Origin: Theobroma cacao
Lineage: Eukaryota; Streptophyta; Magnoliopsida; Malvales; Malvaceae
Length of the DNA stretch: 64,000 nucleotides
Assembly (NCBI RefSeq): GCF_000208745.1
Contig: NC_030851.1
Coordinates: 35,882,091 to 35,946,090 of the forward strand
Direction of reading: 5' to 3'
The position numbers were made by a program, and so were the translations under genes. The notes below the pieces were generated by a model. The model searched no databases and was not told the DNA's origin. It worked only from the letters and a program-made list of their open reading frames with translations. Below are positions 25,474-37,800 of this stretch, piece by piece. The first letter of the stretch is position 1. Each line of letters opens with the position of its first letter.

Positions 25474-25691
25474 ACTTAGAGTGCTATCACCCTCATTTAC
25501 ACTTTTTTATTTTTTTTTCTTTTTAAAATAAAATTAGATAAACAAACCTAAAAATAATTCAATTTGATGTATAACCCCTTATTACCTCAAATAGTAAATC
25601 ATACACTATTTATTATATATTAATATTGCCTAATTATGTGTGTGTATATATTACCATGTAATATGATGGTCTTTAGTTTAGACCTTAAATT

Positions 25692-26159
25692 TAGTATTTT
25701 TGTATATTACGTGTTAAGACAACACGAAACAAGGTTAAATGTGTTTGAATTTTGTATAATTGTATTTGTGTTATAACCATGTCAACTCATTTATGATAGA
25801 AAGGTATTTATATGTTATGCGAGTTGACAAGCCTAATCCCTGTATCACACATGTAGGTTAATTCACAATACTCAACCTATTTAATATGTGTAAACTCATT
25901 TATTGAATTATTAATATTTAAAAATATATAAAATAACTTAATTTTTTAAAAATAGATTAATTGTGTCTAAATGATTTAAATGTGTCATATTTAAACGTGT
26001 CAATTGTGTTATGTTATATAACTTGTGTAATAAACAAATCGTTTTTATATTTGAGACATTAACACAATTAATTGATTGTGTCATGCTTATATGAACCCAA
26101 TTAAACATTTTAGTCTTATTGTTACATGACACAGTTCCGACAATAACTTGCCAACCCTA
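25692..26159. mobile_element. Decayed hAT-like MITE, family copy B
   Basis: The right end in reverse complement begins TAGGGTTGGCAAGTT, a common terminus of plant non-autonomous hAT elements. The left end (TAGTATTTTTGTATATTA) is only weakly similar. Flanking 8-mers CTTAAATT and ATTTAATT agree at six of eight positions. The interior repeats GTGTCA/TGACAC-type motifs. It shares its middle with copy A at 22575-23045. Confidence 0.5.
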
Positions 26160-29100
26160 ATTTAATTGATTTTTCTTATTATTTATTCTGGCATCGAGTG
26201 ACAGCAACTACATTTCTGAGAAGCAAATTGATTTCACGAGAACCAACTTGAGTGTCTTTTCGTTAATTTTATTCTGGTGTAGATAATGTTAATAATTAAT
26301 CAACCTCTATGCAAGTACTTAAGGCTAGGCTGAAAATGGCCTGGCAGCATATCACATATCTAAAAGCTTTTCCCTTTTTTTTTCTGGTACATCAGGTTAA
26401 ATGACTTATGCCAACCCATCAAAATTTAACTGATGAAACATCTCTCCAGCTTGCAGACTAGGACTTCCCAATTCTCGACCTCCCAGTGAAATTAATCCTT
26501 TCTAATTGGAGTCAAGCAGAGATTATTAATTATCCAATGCTGCTAGCAAGGCATCAGCACTGGCCGACAATTAAACCACAATAAAGTTGAGCATCACACG
26601 CGTTTAAAAGATGCATGCTCAAATTGAGTGAGGGAGTCCTCTTTCCTTGCTGCAATTGAGTGTACTGTCTCTGATTCTGCTCATGTTTATCATGGTGTGG
26701 GTAACTGGAAAATGAAAATGGTGTCAAATCAGGTGTCCTTAAAAAGCAAAAAATTGGAGACAAAAGGAACTGTGAACTTAAGAACCTACCCTTGAGCACC
26801 CCTCAAAGAAAAAAAAAAAACCCTCATTCACAGGTCATGGTTGTTTCCACATATCTAGAAGCTTTAGCGAAGAGGGTGTGGTGGTTATCAGGCCACCAAC
26901 GTTGGTGGGTCATAATAGTTTAGGTTTGTGGAAGAAATATTGAGGATGACAATTCAAACACAACATCATTCCTAGAATTGGAGTCTTCAAAGGACTAGCA
27001 CATCCAATTAACCACAATGTATACCTTATATCACTTTGCCCTATTCTAATTCCTATAGAGGAATATTAACCACATTACTTGCCCTATCCTACAACTATTA
27101 ATACATGTCCATTATAATCAACAATTATAGCTTACAATTCTAAAGCTAACACTATAAATTTTCTTTCATGTAATTTCTTGGACCTTATTTTCATGTTCGA
27201 AAAAAGAAAAAAGATACTAATCACAATTCGTGATTGGTCGACAATATATTTAATTCACAAGATTAAAAGCCATAACTTATTTTCTTTAAAGTATTAGAGA
27301 GGGAGGACTTGTTCTTCCAATTTTTAATGCAAACCAAACCTACGTCCTTGGGACATGGCCTCTATATAGAGGAAGGTGATTATCTCTACTTATGAACGTG
27401 TATATAAAGGTGTCTATAATTCAATTGTGTAGATTTTTGGTTAATCTTAATCATTGACTAATCTCAATTAGTCAAACCGAAACTCGGATAAGTGAAAGCG
27501 TAGAAAGGCGGGAAACTGGTTATTACTGGTAAAATTTTACAAGTCCAAAAAGAGCGTTACACGCACGCATTTTGGAGTGACAGTTACGTTGGACAGGAGG
27601 ACAGGCTGGCGCTGTAAAAATAGGGGCATTGAACCATGAAAGTGAGGGGACCCGTTGAATAGGTGCGGTCTGTACTGAGCTACAGAGGGGGAATGGGTGG
27701 AGAGTGGAAGCCACGCGTTACCATGATTTACACTTGTCTGACTAAACGATGGGGTGGGGGACCCATAACTTTTTGATGGGTCATCATCTTACTTGATTAC
27801 TATCTCACACTCACAACACCCTTGAAAATCTGAAAGGGACTTTTGATGAACAAAGATTCATTTTAGACTTTTAGTCTTTAGAGCGCGCATCAAATTATTA
27901 GAAGTTTTAAACTGTAGTTGTCTACGGTATTTGACCTCCTTCATTAGATTTGAGTGAATGTTAGATTTTAGGTTCCAAATTGACCACTGCCCGCCTATCG
28001 CACATATCTTTTTTTTTCCTACCTTTCACGATTCGAAAATTGTGTTTAGGATGTTATTAAAAGTACGATTGCTTGGAATATAATTATTGTTAAGATAATT
28101 TTATAATATTTAATATAATATAAGAAAATAATGATTGTAAAAAATAAAATTGTTAAAAAAATTACATTACAATATTTAATTTACAAACACTTAGAATGTA
28201 ATGTAAATTTATAAAATTATTTTTATATATGAAAATATAAAATTAAATTAATATATAAGATAACGCTTTGGAATCAAATATTTAACTATTGTAATCAATC
28301 AAGTGGTTATTTTACAGAAAATGAAAATATCACTTAACTCACATGTATTATGAAATCAATTAATTTATCGATTAGATAATCACTCATTATAATGATTTAA
28401 ATATAAGTTTACAAACTTATAATATTCCTCCTGTAAACATTTTCTGTTTATTATTAGAGAATTTCGTAAGTATGCAACGATTTAGGATGTTATTTTAAGT
28501 TAATTTAATAAAAAATTTTATATAAAACATAATAATATAATATTTTAATATTAATTATTTAAATATTAAAATTTATAAAATTATTAAATATGTATTTTTA
28601 CTAAATATTCAACTTGAGAGGGGTATAGTTGTTCAACCCATTCTCTCGACTGTCCCTCTTCTATGGGAAGGTCACTTTCCCTCCAGCTCAAGAGGGAACC
28701 ACGTTGGGAAATACCGTACCGAACATGGTAAAGTCACAATTAAAATCTCTGTAAAATGCTCAACTTCTTCGATACCGAACGGGACCTAATTTCTTAGTTT
28801 TTGCTTTTTTCAAATAATACCTTTTTTTTTATAATTAGGAATTAGGATTATTAACTTTAAATTTTACAGCAAAATTTTAATTTAAAATCAATTAATAATA
28901 AATAGACATACTTTTTTTTTAATTTATGAGCTCATGATATTTTAAAATTTATCTAATGAAATTTTTTTTTTTATAATCGCCACTTTAATAGTTATTTAGC
29001 ATTTTTTATTCAAATTTTCTTTTGTTTTTGTTAAAAATATCTAGTGCACAAATTGCTAGAGATATACTAAATCTCACAAATATTCTTTTCGAATTCTAGT

Positions 29101-29750
29101 AGTGTTTGTCATATTATGTCTGAATTTTAACGGTGAGTTAATTGATTAATAAATTTTAATAAATTTTAAAAGTCGTGAATGAAAAAATTTAAATTTAACT
29201 TATAAATGAAAATGAAATATTATAAAAATATCACAAAATAATTATAAAATTTTTTTTTATCTAATTCGAATTGCAATGTTTTCAAAGTAACTTGCTCCTT
29301 AACAAGACTATTGCTATGGATAAATCGACATATAATATGTTATTCCAATTTATATATATATCAGCACATTAAATAATTAACTCTGATATATCATCTAATT
29401 AATGACACATTCAAAGTTAAAATAGAACAATATCAAACAATTGGCTGTAAGATTTGTTTGGACAGTTGAGATACTTGCATAAAGAATGGAATGTTATGAA
29501 TAGCTTGCAAGGAAGACAATGCGAGTGATTGTATCAATGGGCAGTGGTGAGATTAGCTTAAGTTAGGATGTGCAGTCTGATTGGACAACACTAACAAAAG
29601 AGCACTCGAACATTCATTGTTCACTTGTAGAATCTAGACTAGTAAGTAAACAAAGCAGCAAAGAGAAGGTTTTGTCACTCAAGCTGGCACTTCTACTTGA
29701 GCTCAGGATCCATGCAGGATACCCCGCCAACTCATGAATACATGATGACA

Positions 29751-29773
29751 TCCTATCCTATCCTATCCTATCC
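29751..29773. repeat. TATCC pentanucleotide repeat
   Basis: Four and a half tandem TCCTA/TATCC units. Confidence 0.85.
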
Positions 29774-30710
29774 ATTAATATTGATTTAACTTCACCTTCT
29801 TCTTCCGGATAAAATCAGACTGTAGCTCATTATTGTTTTTGAGTACTAAACCAAGAGATTCCATTTACATTACCCAATGGAAAAACATTAAACTAGTTAA
29901 TTAACATCAAATGTATGAGAATCACTTTCAGATTGACAATATGACAAAGTTTACAGGGCAACAAGGTATGTACCTAGGAAAACCGGTATGAATGTGTTCG
30001 CAAATATTGTCGGCACGGTATTCCCATTTTTCCAAATATATAATAGCAATTAAGATATGGTGGACATTAAATTTTCAAAGTCCAAGAAACAAGATCTCAA
30101 AAACGATGGCATCATGGTCCATCACACGTGCTTCAACACATGGTAGCTTTCATAATTTCACTTTTTATGATTCTGAATATCCTACGAGGGGGGACCAGCG
30201 GGGACCTCTCCCCTCTCCCCTCTTTACTTTACACTACTTGGTTTCTAAATTTTTAATTTCTAAATCATAACCATGTGCTTTAGGTACATTTAATTAAATT
30301 TTTTATAAAAAATTTAACAATTTAATTGATTACTAATTAAACATATAATTACTATTTAATCTTACCCTTGATGTACACAATAATAAATATCCTTTTGTTT
30401 TTTTTTTTGGTGTAAATTAAAGAGGTGAAAAAATCCCCTCTTTTGTTTGAAGTCTGGAGGGTCCCATTTTAAGGTCCTGAAGATTGCTGTGCTTGGTGTC
30501 CCTGAGGCAACTTTGTCCTCGGGAAAGGGGCAGGAAAAGGGCTGCCCGCCTCTTTCTTTCTGCTTGCGGTTTTTGCTTATCCACAACATCTCCCACACGT
30601 CATTGCATGTGACTTTGGGACCCCTAAAGTTTGCCCAATTCTACCCTACATCCTTATAAATGTGGGAGAGTACAAATTACTTCGACGGTAATTGTTTCAT
30701 TTTTCATTAG

Positions 30711-30712
<2 letters not shown>

Positions 30713-30744
<32 letters not shown>
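30713..30744. repeat. (AT)16 microsatellite
   Basis: Sixteen uninterrupted AT dinucleotides. Confidence 0.9.
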
Positions 30745-30748
<4 letters not shown>

Positions 30749-31315
30749 CTCATGTAATTAAAACACATTTAATTCACATATGTCAAATTTTGAAAACAGA
30801 TAACCTAAACTAATTGTCAATTGTTTATGGGTGATCGTATCTATTAAATTAAAAATCTGAAATCTTTAAGGAATAATTTTTTTGTACATTAAAGATTTAA
30901 TTAGTATATAATTTCAAATTTTATAAATAACATAATATTTAAATTTACTTTCATTTACTTTTTAGTAGTTAAGTTTTATTTATTTATTTACTTATTTTAT
31001 AAAATAAATAAATAATAAGTTATGAATTAACAAGAAAATGAAACTTAAAAAATCAATTATATTTTATAACAACTTAATGTTCTTGATAAGATGAGATACA
31101 TAGCATATTACATAGAACAATATTCTACATATAGGATAACGAGTTTATTATGAAGTAAGATCACATAAATAAATAAATATTGTCATCAATAAAAAAATGT
31201 TATTATAAATGTATGAGTTTGACTCACTTATTATTTTTATCTCATAGAATGAGAATAAGTGTAAAACAACTATGTCACGTAAAGAGTAGTGAAATTAAAA
31301 TAATGAATCTTATTA

Positions 31316-33293
31316 CAGTAAAACCTTTATAAATTAATAATCTTAAGATCACGAAAGTTTATTAATTAATCGAGATATTATTTAATTGATAATTAATCAT
31401 TTATTAATTTATACATCAATTAATAAAAATTTAATTTATCAAGGTTTAGGGTTTAAGGCACATTAGGTCAAGTAAAAACATCTATAAAAAGAATATAAAG
31501 TCTCACAAATGGTACAACTAAACACAATGACTTTTTATTTCAAAGGTATAAAGAAATCAATAATGACGGATTAAATGCGTAAAGTATTATATGAATACAA
31601 CATAGAAAATTCAAATTGCACTCAAAAGCAATTGCAACAATGGCAGTTAAAAAAGCTTAACTTGTAAGTGAGCCAAGCAACAATATCAAATACGATCAAG
31701 AGGTCATTAGAGTATTTATCAGCCAACATTGAAAAATGTGAAACCAAACGATGCAAAACTGCAAAATTTTTGGAGCTAGAGAAGGTTCTCTATGAGTGGT
31801 TTGTTTAATACCAAGAACATGTGAAAATGATCAAAGATCTAATCACGGAACAGGCAAAGGAGTTTATGAAAGAGATGTACCTTGTAGATACGCCAGAATT
31901 CCATTTTTCTCAAATGTTGGCTCGAGCGCTTTAAATCAAGACAGGCATCAAGATATATCGTTGTTTCGGAGAAAGCGGGTCAATTGATATGGAACTCATG
32001 GAAAGCAATTTGCCGTCCATAATAGAGAAATTAGATCAATTTCCCATGAAGGATGTTTTCAATATGGATGAATCATGATTGTTTTATAGGTTACAACCAA
32101 ATCATTCTCTTGCAGCAAAACAACTTGATGGTAAGAAACAAGACAAGGAAAGATTTACAATTGTTATTTGCTATAATGAGGATGGTTCTAAGAAAGATCC
32201 TTTATGGTTCATTATATGCTAAACCACGACATTTCAAGAATATGAACTTGAGCAGTATGAACTACAAGTATCATGCCAACAAACAAGAATGGATGACTCA
32301 GATTTTATTCCAAGAAAATGTTCAACAACTTGATAGAAAAATGGATGGTAGAAAAGTTCTCTTACTTATTGATAATTGTCCCGCTAATCCAAAAACTATT
32401 GAAGGTTTGAAAAATATTGAATTGTTTTTCTTGCCACCCAACACAACATCAAAGATTTAGCCTTATGATACGAGGATCATATGAGCTTTCAAGATGCATT
32501 ATCATCGTTGATTTTATCAAAATCCTTTGGACGATTATGAACTTGAGATCCCAAATTCAAAGAAGATAAATATTTTAGACATAATGAATCTTGCAATTTC
32601 GACTTGAACAACAGATGTTCAGGCAAGTACAATTGCAAATTGTTTTCGACATTATAAAATTAGGTCTATAGATAACATGGCTTTAGAGAATTTGGATCAA
32701 TACTCAGATGATAGAGTTATTCAACAATTGCATGTTCTAATCAAAGAGTTGAAATATGGTGATACAATGGATGTTGAGTACCTTTTGAACTACCCAGGAG
32801 AAAACAAGGCAGCTTTAGAGTTGTTGAATAATAAACAAATTATTGAGAACATCAAGAGAAATGACAAAGAAAACAAAGTTAAAGAGGATAGTTCTGTATT
32901 GGAGCTTGTCTCGCACAAAGAGGCACTCAGAGTAACAATTATATTGCATAATTTTCTTGACAACACGAGAACATTACACCAAAGCTTTATAATGTACTAA
33001 AAAAGTTAGCGATGACGTTCAAAAAAACACCAATTTCAAGAAAAAAAAAGTAATATTAGAGTCATATTTTACAAAAGCCTTTTAATTGAGTTATGTATAT
33101 TTATAATTTTGATGTATAAGGAGATTATTAATTTATATATCAAACAGGACCTATGTATTTTTTTAAATGTATTATTTTATAAATTTAGTAAATTATTTAA
33201 TTTATCACATTGATCCCAAGTCGAGATCGACCAGAAATATTATTTAATTAAGATTATTAATTTATTGAGTATTAATTTATTAAGATTTTACGG
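31316..33293 (+). mobile_element. pogo/Tigger-type DNA transposon (Emigrant/Lemi1-like ends)
   Basis: A 1,978-bp element flanked by TA on both sides (31314-31315 and 33294-33295), the target duplication of the Tc1/mariner superfamily. The left end reads CAGTAAAACCTTTATAAATT. The right end in reverse complement reads CCGTAAAATCTTAATAAATT. These closely resemble the Emigrant and Lemi1 ends, recalled as CAGTAAAACCTCTATAAATT. The inside encodes a broken CENP-B-like transposase on the plus strand. The extra AT-rich repeats of ATTAATTTAT near each end may be subterminal binding sites. Size and content mark it as a decayed copy from an autonomous line, not a MITE. Confidence 0.88.
31575..33000 (+). 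pseudogene. CENP-B/Tigger-like transposase, broken
   Basis: From the ATG at 31575 the reading gives a CENP-B-type helix-turn-helix (TQKQLQQWQLKKL, a stop, then VSQATISNTIKRSL). A second DNA-binding part follows (KFLELEKVLYEWF). After a frame change comes KEFMKEMYLVDTPEFHFSQ near 31860. The DDE core follows: FNMDES near 32055-32075, LLIDNCPANP near 32366-32395, and FFLPPNTTSKI ending at 32460, where a stop replaces the next codon and PYD follows. All three expected acidic catalytic residues can be found, but in different frames. A C-terminal part is open from 32677 to 33000. It would act in the nucleus by cut-and-paste transposition if intact. Several stops and frameshifts show it is not. Confidence 0.85.
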
Positions 33294-34290
33294 TATTTGT
33301 TTCGAGTTATTTTCATTGCTTTCCACGTGATATATTTGTTACGTGGTTATTCTAATTCTGTGAAACAATTCTTAAAAAAAAAATGATAAGTTAATAAAAA
33401 TCAAGCATTTGCAACTATTAAATTGAACTTGTTTCGATATCATATAAAATTTAAAGGACATTCAAGATAGAAAAACTACTCTTGATGTACATAAAGTTTT
33501 CCAGAAATAATTATTGAAAAATTATTTTCAAAAAATAACTTGTATGAGATTTAGTTTATAGTGGTTTACCAATTACCATTATCAATAAAATCGATAAAAA
33601 AAACTGATATAATTTTGTCTAAAATGTAATTCAAATCTCATTATTTCCTATTTGCATATTCACTGTTTACCTGCTTCAAGATTTCAAATGCAGATCTCAC
33701 TAAATTCTTGAACCCTCCCTTACACTTGATCCAAAAGACTTACTTGACCTCTTAATTCTTACAATTTTCTCAATTTTTTTTTTCAATTGCTTTCTTTTCC
33801 TTTTAATAATTTAGGGAGGGAGGTGTAAAAATCGTCTTGTTATTAAAAAAAAAAAGGGTAAAGCACCACCCTGGAAATGATAGGGGAGTATAGCTACTAA
33901 TCCACATGGTGCTTTTACTTAGAAACAAAGTCCATGCTGATATCCATGGCAAGGCATCTCTGTAATGAGCTAAAAACACTTCCAATTGCATCCATATTTA
34001 AATAGTGACGGGATCTTGCAAGTGGATAACATGGGATTAATCTACAAGAATTAAATTATAAAGATGGAGAGTCAAGTTTCCTTGCTTACAGGTTCAAAAA
34101 ACATGGCATCACGTGGGTAAGAGAGCTATTAATTATCACATTGGAACTTCCCAAAATATATTGTTCAGTTGTTGTTGGTCCCCTTGTCTCCAACTTCTTC
34201 AACAGCACTCAGCTTGAAGCCTAATTACATCATTCCTGCTCCTGCCTGCTCGTCACAGACTTAACCTATTGCATGCAGACTCTGCCTGCG

Positions 34291-34300
34291 TATATAAATT
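34291..34300 (+). promoter_or_regulatory. TATA-like box without a recognisable gene
   Basis: TATATAAATT is preceded by about 100 bp of C-rich, less AT-rich sequence (34180-34285) and followed by a CT- and A-rich leader-like stretch. It looks like a plant core promoter. The first downstream ATG (34452) opens a frame of only five codons, so any transcript may be non-coding. Confidence 0.25.
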
Positions 34301-34708
34301 CCTTCAGCTGAAACTATCTTATTTCTAGTTTCTTTGTCTTTGGAAAATTTCAGCTTACATTCTCACTGGCAAATTACAGCAAAATTCTAACAATTCAAAT
34401 TTAGCATAACAATTGTTACCTTGCTGCAATTGAGGTCAGGAGGTAACTCAGATGGGCATTGTTGCTTAACAAAGAACCATCGTTTTCCATTCTGAAATGA
34501 ATGAGCCTTTTTCCACTATCCCAAGTCTGGTCTAAACTCTAAATTTAGGGCCCAAATAAGGTTGTGGGCCTTCTCTCAGTACTGAGCCATTCCGGTTCGG
34601 CTTTAGTTTACTTTACGGACTACGGTACAAACTGCAAAACGATATATCATCAATTTGAGTAAGGAATTGTAACTCAAATTTAAACGAAAGAAAATTTAAA
34701 AAATAATT

Positions 34709-34730
34709 ATATATATATATATATATATAT
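34709..34730. repeat. (AT)11 microsatellite
   Basis: Eleven AT dinucleotides in AT-rich DNA. Confidence 0.9.
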
Positions 34731-35320
34731 AAATATTAAAAAATTCAAAAACTTGTTGATACTTAGGAGCGAATGAATCAAGTATTACAAAATTCGAACT
34801 AAATTTGATTTATTACACGATTGTGTCAAATTTGATCTTACTAAATAATGCATGAGTCAAACTCGATTATTCATTAAATTTCAATAAAATTTAAGCAACT
34901 TACAAATAGTTAAATTCATTTATATCCCTAATTTTACTTGTTTGTAATAAATTAAAATATAAAAAGTGTAATGCCAAATTGCCGTGGATGGATATTTTTC
35001 TTTTATCTTTTTTTCCTATTTATAACATCTAACAATCGATTTTCCCTTATGCCAAAAAGGGGTTGATAACTTAATATATCTATAATGCAATTATTTTAAT
35101 GATTAATTAGTGTAAGGGGAATCATAATCCAACAACTAGTACAAAATCAGACTACACATACCTGGCAAAATTTGATGGCTATTGGTTCATCTGGCCTGCC
35201 ATAGGCAAATTCCGCTTTGGCCAGTTGACATCTTAGCAGGGAAGCAGCAAATTCTGCTATGATAGAACAGATCTGGCAACTGTTGGCAAAGAAACAAGGA
35301 TGATAATTGGTCTTATATTA

Positions 35321-36263
35321 TAGGGTATTCACGGGTATTCGATCTGGTTATATAAGATTAAGATATCTTATAATTAGGTTTAAAAAGTAATTTCACTATC
35401 CATTTCGGGTTCGGATAGAGTTTAGGTACCACTCCTTGAGTACCCGATACCCGAACTCAATTATGTTTTTTCTTTTGATTTTATGTAATTAAACACAAAT
35501 TCATATTATTAATTAAATTAATTCATGAAAGATGATTACTCATTAACTTGTAATATCTTTTAATACATATACTCTATATATTATGTTAATTTATAAAAAA
35601 TAGAATTACTATTATATATTTAATGTATATCCTTGAAATATAAATATATTTATTTTTTATTTTTTATTAACGTTACAAAAATTATAACTTATAAAATTAT
35701 TAATTATAATATATATACTTTTATTTATATAAATCTATAAAATATATACATAAAAAGAAGTTGTGAGATTATAATAGTTTTAGAACTTATTTATAATTTT
35801 TAATTTCATGTAATTAAAGATAAATCCATATAATTAATTAAACTTGTAATGTTGGTTAAGTTGTTATTTGGATATTTGTTTTTAATTATTTAAGTCGATA
35901 TTTAAGATATTTATTTTTGTTTATTTAAATTTAAATTTTATTATTTGTGTGCTTTTATAAATTTAATTAGTAATGAATTATATGAAATATGGATAAAAAT
36001 ATTATTATTTATAAATATGGTTACAAATTCAGGTTTGGATAATTGGATACCAATAAAGAACATTTTAATAATTTTTTTACATAATCGAGTTTTTAAACGA
36101 GTTCAGGTAATTATCGAGTAATGTGTATATATTAGAGTTTGAGTTAGAATAGTAAATTTAAAAAATATTTAGATAATTATAGGATTTGAATATCTCTTTT
36201 ATTAATCGAGTTTTGGTTTGAATACTTTAAAATTAATAAATACCTTATTCGTTGACATCCATA
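35321..36263. mobile_element. Possible hAT-like MITE
   Basis: The left side begins TAGGGTATTCACGGGTA. The right side in reverse complement begins TATGGATGTCAACGAATA. They are weakly similar inverted ends of a kind often seen in decayed plant hAT MITEs with GGTATTCGG-type repeats. The flanking 8-mers do not match, so ends and family are uncertain. The interior is AT-rich and non-coding. Confidence 0.35.
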
Positions 36264-36665
36264 CAAAGAAAAAGATAGCTTGTTGCAATTGCAATTAATT
36301 TGAATAAATTTTGCTTTGAAATCATTTAGTAAGTTAAGGAAGGTCCGATGCTATTTTAATTGGTAACTATTTCTTTTATCTCTAAATGACGATGTCCCTC
36401 ATTTATTCCGGGAGATCATTCCTCTCTTGAAAAGAAGCAATTTTGAGCAACCAAGTATGAAAGGATTGATGTGCTCTTTCAATAGGATGTAATGGGTTGG
36501 ACTTCTCTATGAAACAACGACTCTTTCCTCATTTAATGTAACCCAACTTCTCCAACACAAATTGAACACTCCAGACTTATCATGTAAGTGCATCAAATCA
36601 ATCCTTAAGCAATCAAGAGCTTTCAAGTGTTCAAATCAAACATTGTATTCTTTGCATGCAAACTT

Positions 36666-37288
36666 TAAGGGTGAGTAAAATTGGATCGAATGAATAATTC
36701 AATCGATACGAATGTAATTTGAATAAAATAGTTTGATACAATTGATTTATTGAGTCTATTGTTTTAAAAAGTTTGATTCAACTGATTTATTTGATCGATT
36801 GTCGATTCTAAAATTTTTAGATCGAACTAATAAAAAATTAAATTAATATTATATATATTTAAAATTTATATAATATATATTTTTTATTATTAAATTGATG
36901 ATGTGCAATAGTTAATTATCTTACCTTAGATGATTTTATTTTGTACATGTTAATTTTATTATTTTTGCTATGTTGAATTTTTAATGTTAAAACTCTTTAA
37001 TGTTAATTTGATAGTTTATGTAAAAGGATATAATTATATGAGTGAAAGGACAAATATTATGATTTTTTTATATTTAGTTTATTAATATATTTTATAATTA
37101 GAATGGAGTTTATAAATTTTAATGTTGTAATTTGTAAAAGATAAAATTTTAATTTTTTGATGTAAAATCAAATTGAATAAACCAATTCGATATTTGATCG
37201 ATTCAATTTTTTTTAAAATTTAATTAATTTTTTAAAAATATTTGATCTCTTTTTATGAGGGACAAAATCGATCCATTGCTCATTCTTA
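36666..37288. mobile_element. Probable hAT-like MITE
   Basis: The left end reads TAAGGGTGAGTAAAATTGGA and the right end in reverse complement reads TAAGAATGAGCAATGGATCG. Both are followed by ATCGA-type motifs. The pattern fits the common plant TAAGGGTGAGCAAAAT family. Flanking 8-mers GCAAACTT and CCAAGCCT agree at five of eight positions, a weak target duplication. It lies about 510 bp before the start codon of the TMEM214-like gene. Confidence 0.45.
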
Positions 37289-37800
37289 CCAAGCCTAAAC
37301 TGGCAAACAACTATCCTTATGAGGTAATTTGTTTGCAAAACCTCTTCCCATTCCACCTTGAAATTGCATAATCAAGGAGAATCCAAAACTTAAGGTTACG
37401 TTGGAGAATTTGAATTTGAAAGTCAAAAAAATTTTCTTTCCCTATCTTTTTAATATATCAAGTATTTTTATCTGTGCTTAAATTCTATTGTTACTTGCGA
37501 ATATTAAAAAAGATACTGCTGTAAAATAAACAAATAGCTGTACTAGGACTTAGAAGGAGGAGCTACAGCTGGAAGTTGATTTCCAATTTAGGGTCCGACT
37601 TAAACTGGAGAAAATATTTTACCAAAAACGATATTTTGTCCACTGCTCGTGCGTCCGCATCCAAAATCAGCGAAGAAATTTACGCGCTTTGCGCTGCTTA
37701 ATTCCTCATAATCCGATCCCTTCATAGTATTTATTTATTGTTAGTATTACTCTCCACTTACTTCTCTCTCTCTCTCTCTCTCTCTCTCGCGTTTCCAATT
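37289..37800 (+). promoter_or_regulatory. Upstream region and 5' UTR of the TMEM214-like gene
   Basis: The sequence becomes less AT-rich after about 37540. A (CT)13 run at 37763-37788 lies 12 bp before the ATG and is typical of plant 5' UTRs. No clear TATA box is placed. The in-frame TTG at 37738 upstream of the CT run is not a credible start. Confidence 0.4.
37763..37788 (+). repeat. (TC)13 microsatellite in 5' UTR
   Basis: Thirteen TC units directly before the start codon context of the TMEM214-like gene. Confidence 0.9.

Larger units (their letters stand above)
26160..31315. other. Intergenic sequence without recognisable genes
   Basis: A long AT-rich stretch. A GC-richer island at 27480-27780 carries a 63-codon minus-strand frame (27523-27714) with Ser, Pro and Cys residues but no known match. 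A TATCC repeat lies at 29751-29773 and a long (AT)n at 30713-30744. No transposon ends or RNA genes were found. Confidence 0.45.
33294..35320. other. Intergenic sequence with a possible orphan promoter
   Basis: No coding gene recognised. A TATA-like box at 34291 and an (AT)n run at 34709-34730 are listed separately. From 34800 the DNA is very AT-rich. Confidence 0.45.

Noticed and set aside
27523..27714. A minus-strand frame starting MASTLHPFPLCSS, like a chloroplast transit peptide
   Set aside because: No continuing exon or splice donor gives a recognisable mature protein. Ser/Pro-rich frames occur by chance in GC-richer DNA.
35190..35290. A microRNA399-like string near GGCAAATTCCGCTTTGGCC
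   Set aside because: It resembles a miR399 star strand, but no complementary partner stands within hairpin distance. The nearby TTGGCAAAG does not pair over the needed length.
37738..37800. An upstream extension of the TMEM214-like protein (Leu/Ser-rich, signal-like)
   Set aside because: It would start at TTG, and its Ser/Leu run is just the translated (TC)n microsatellite. The ATG at 37801 fits the family start.
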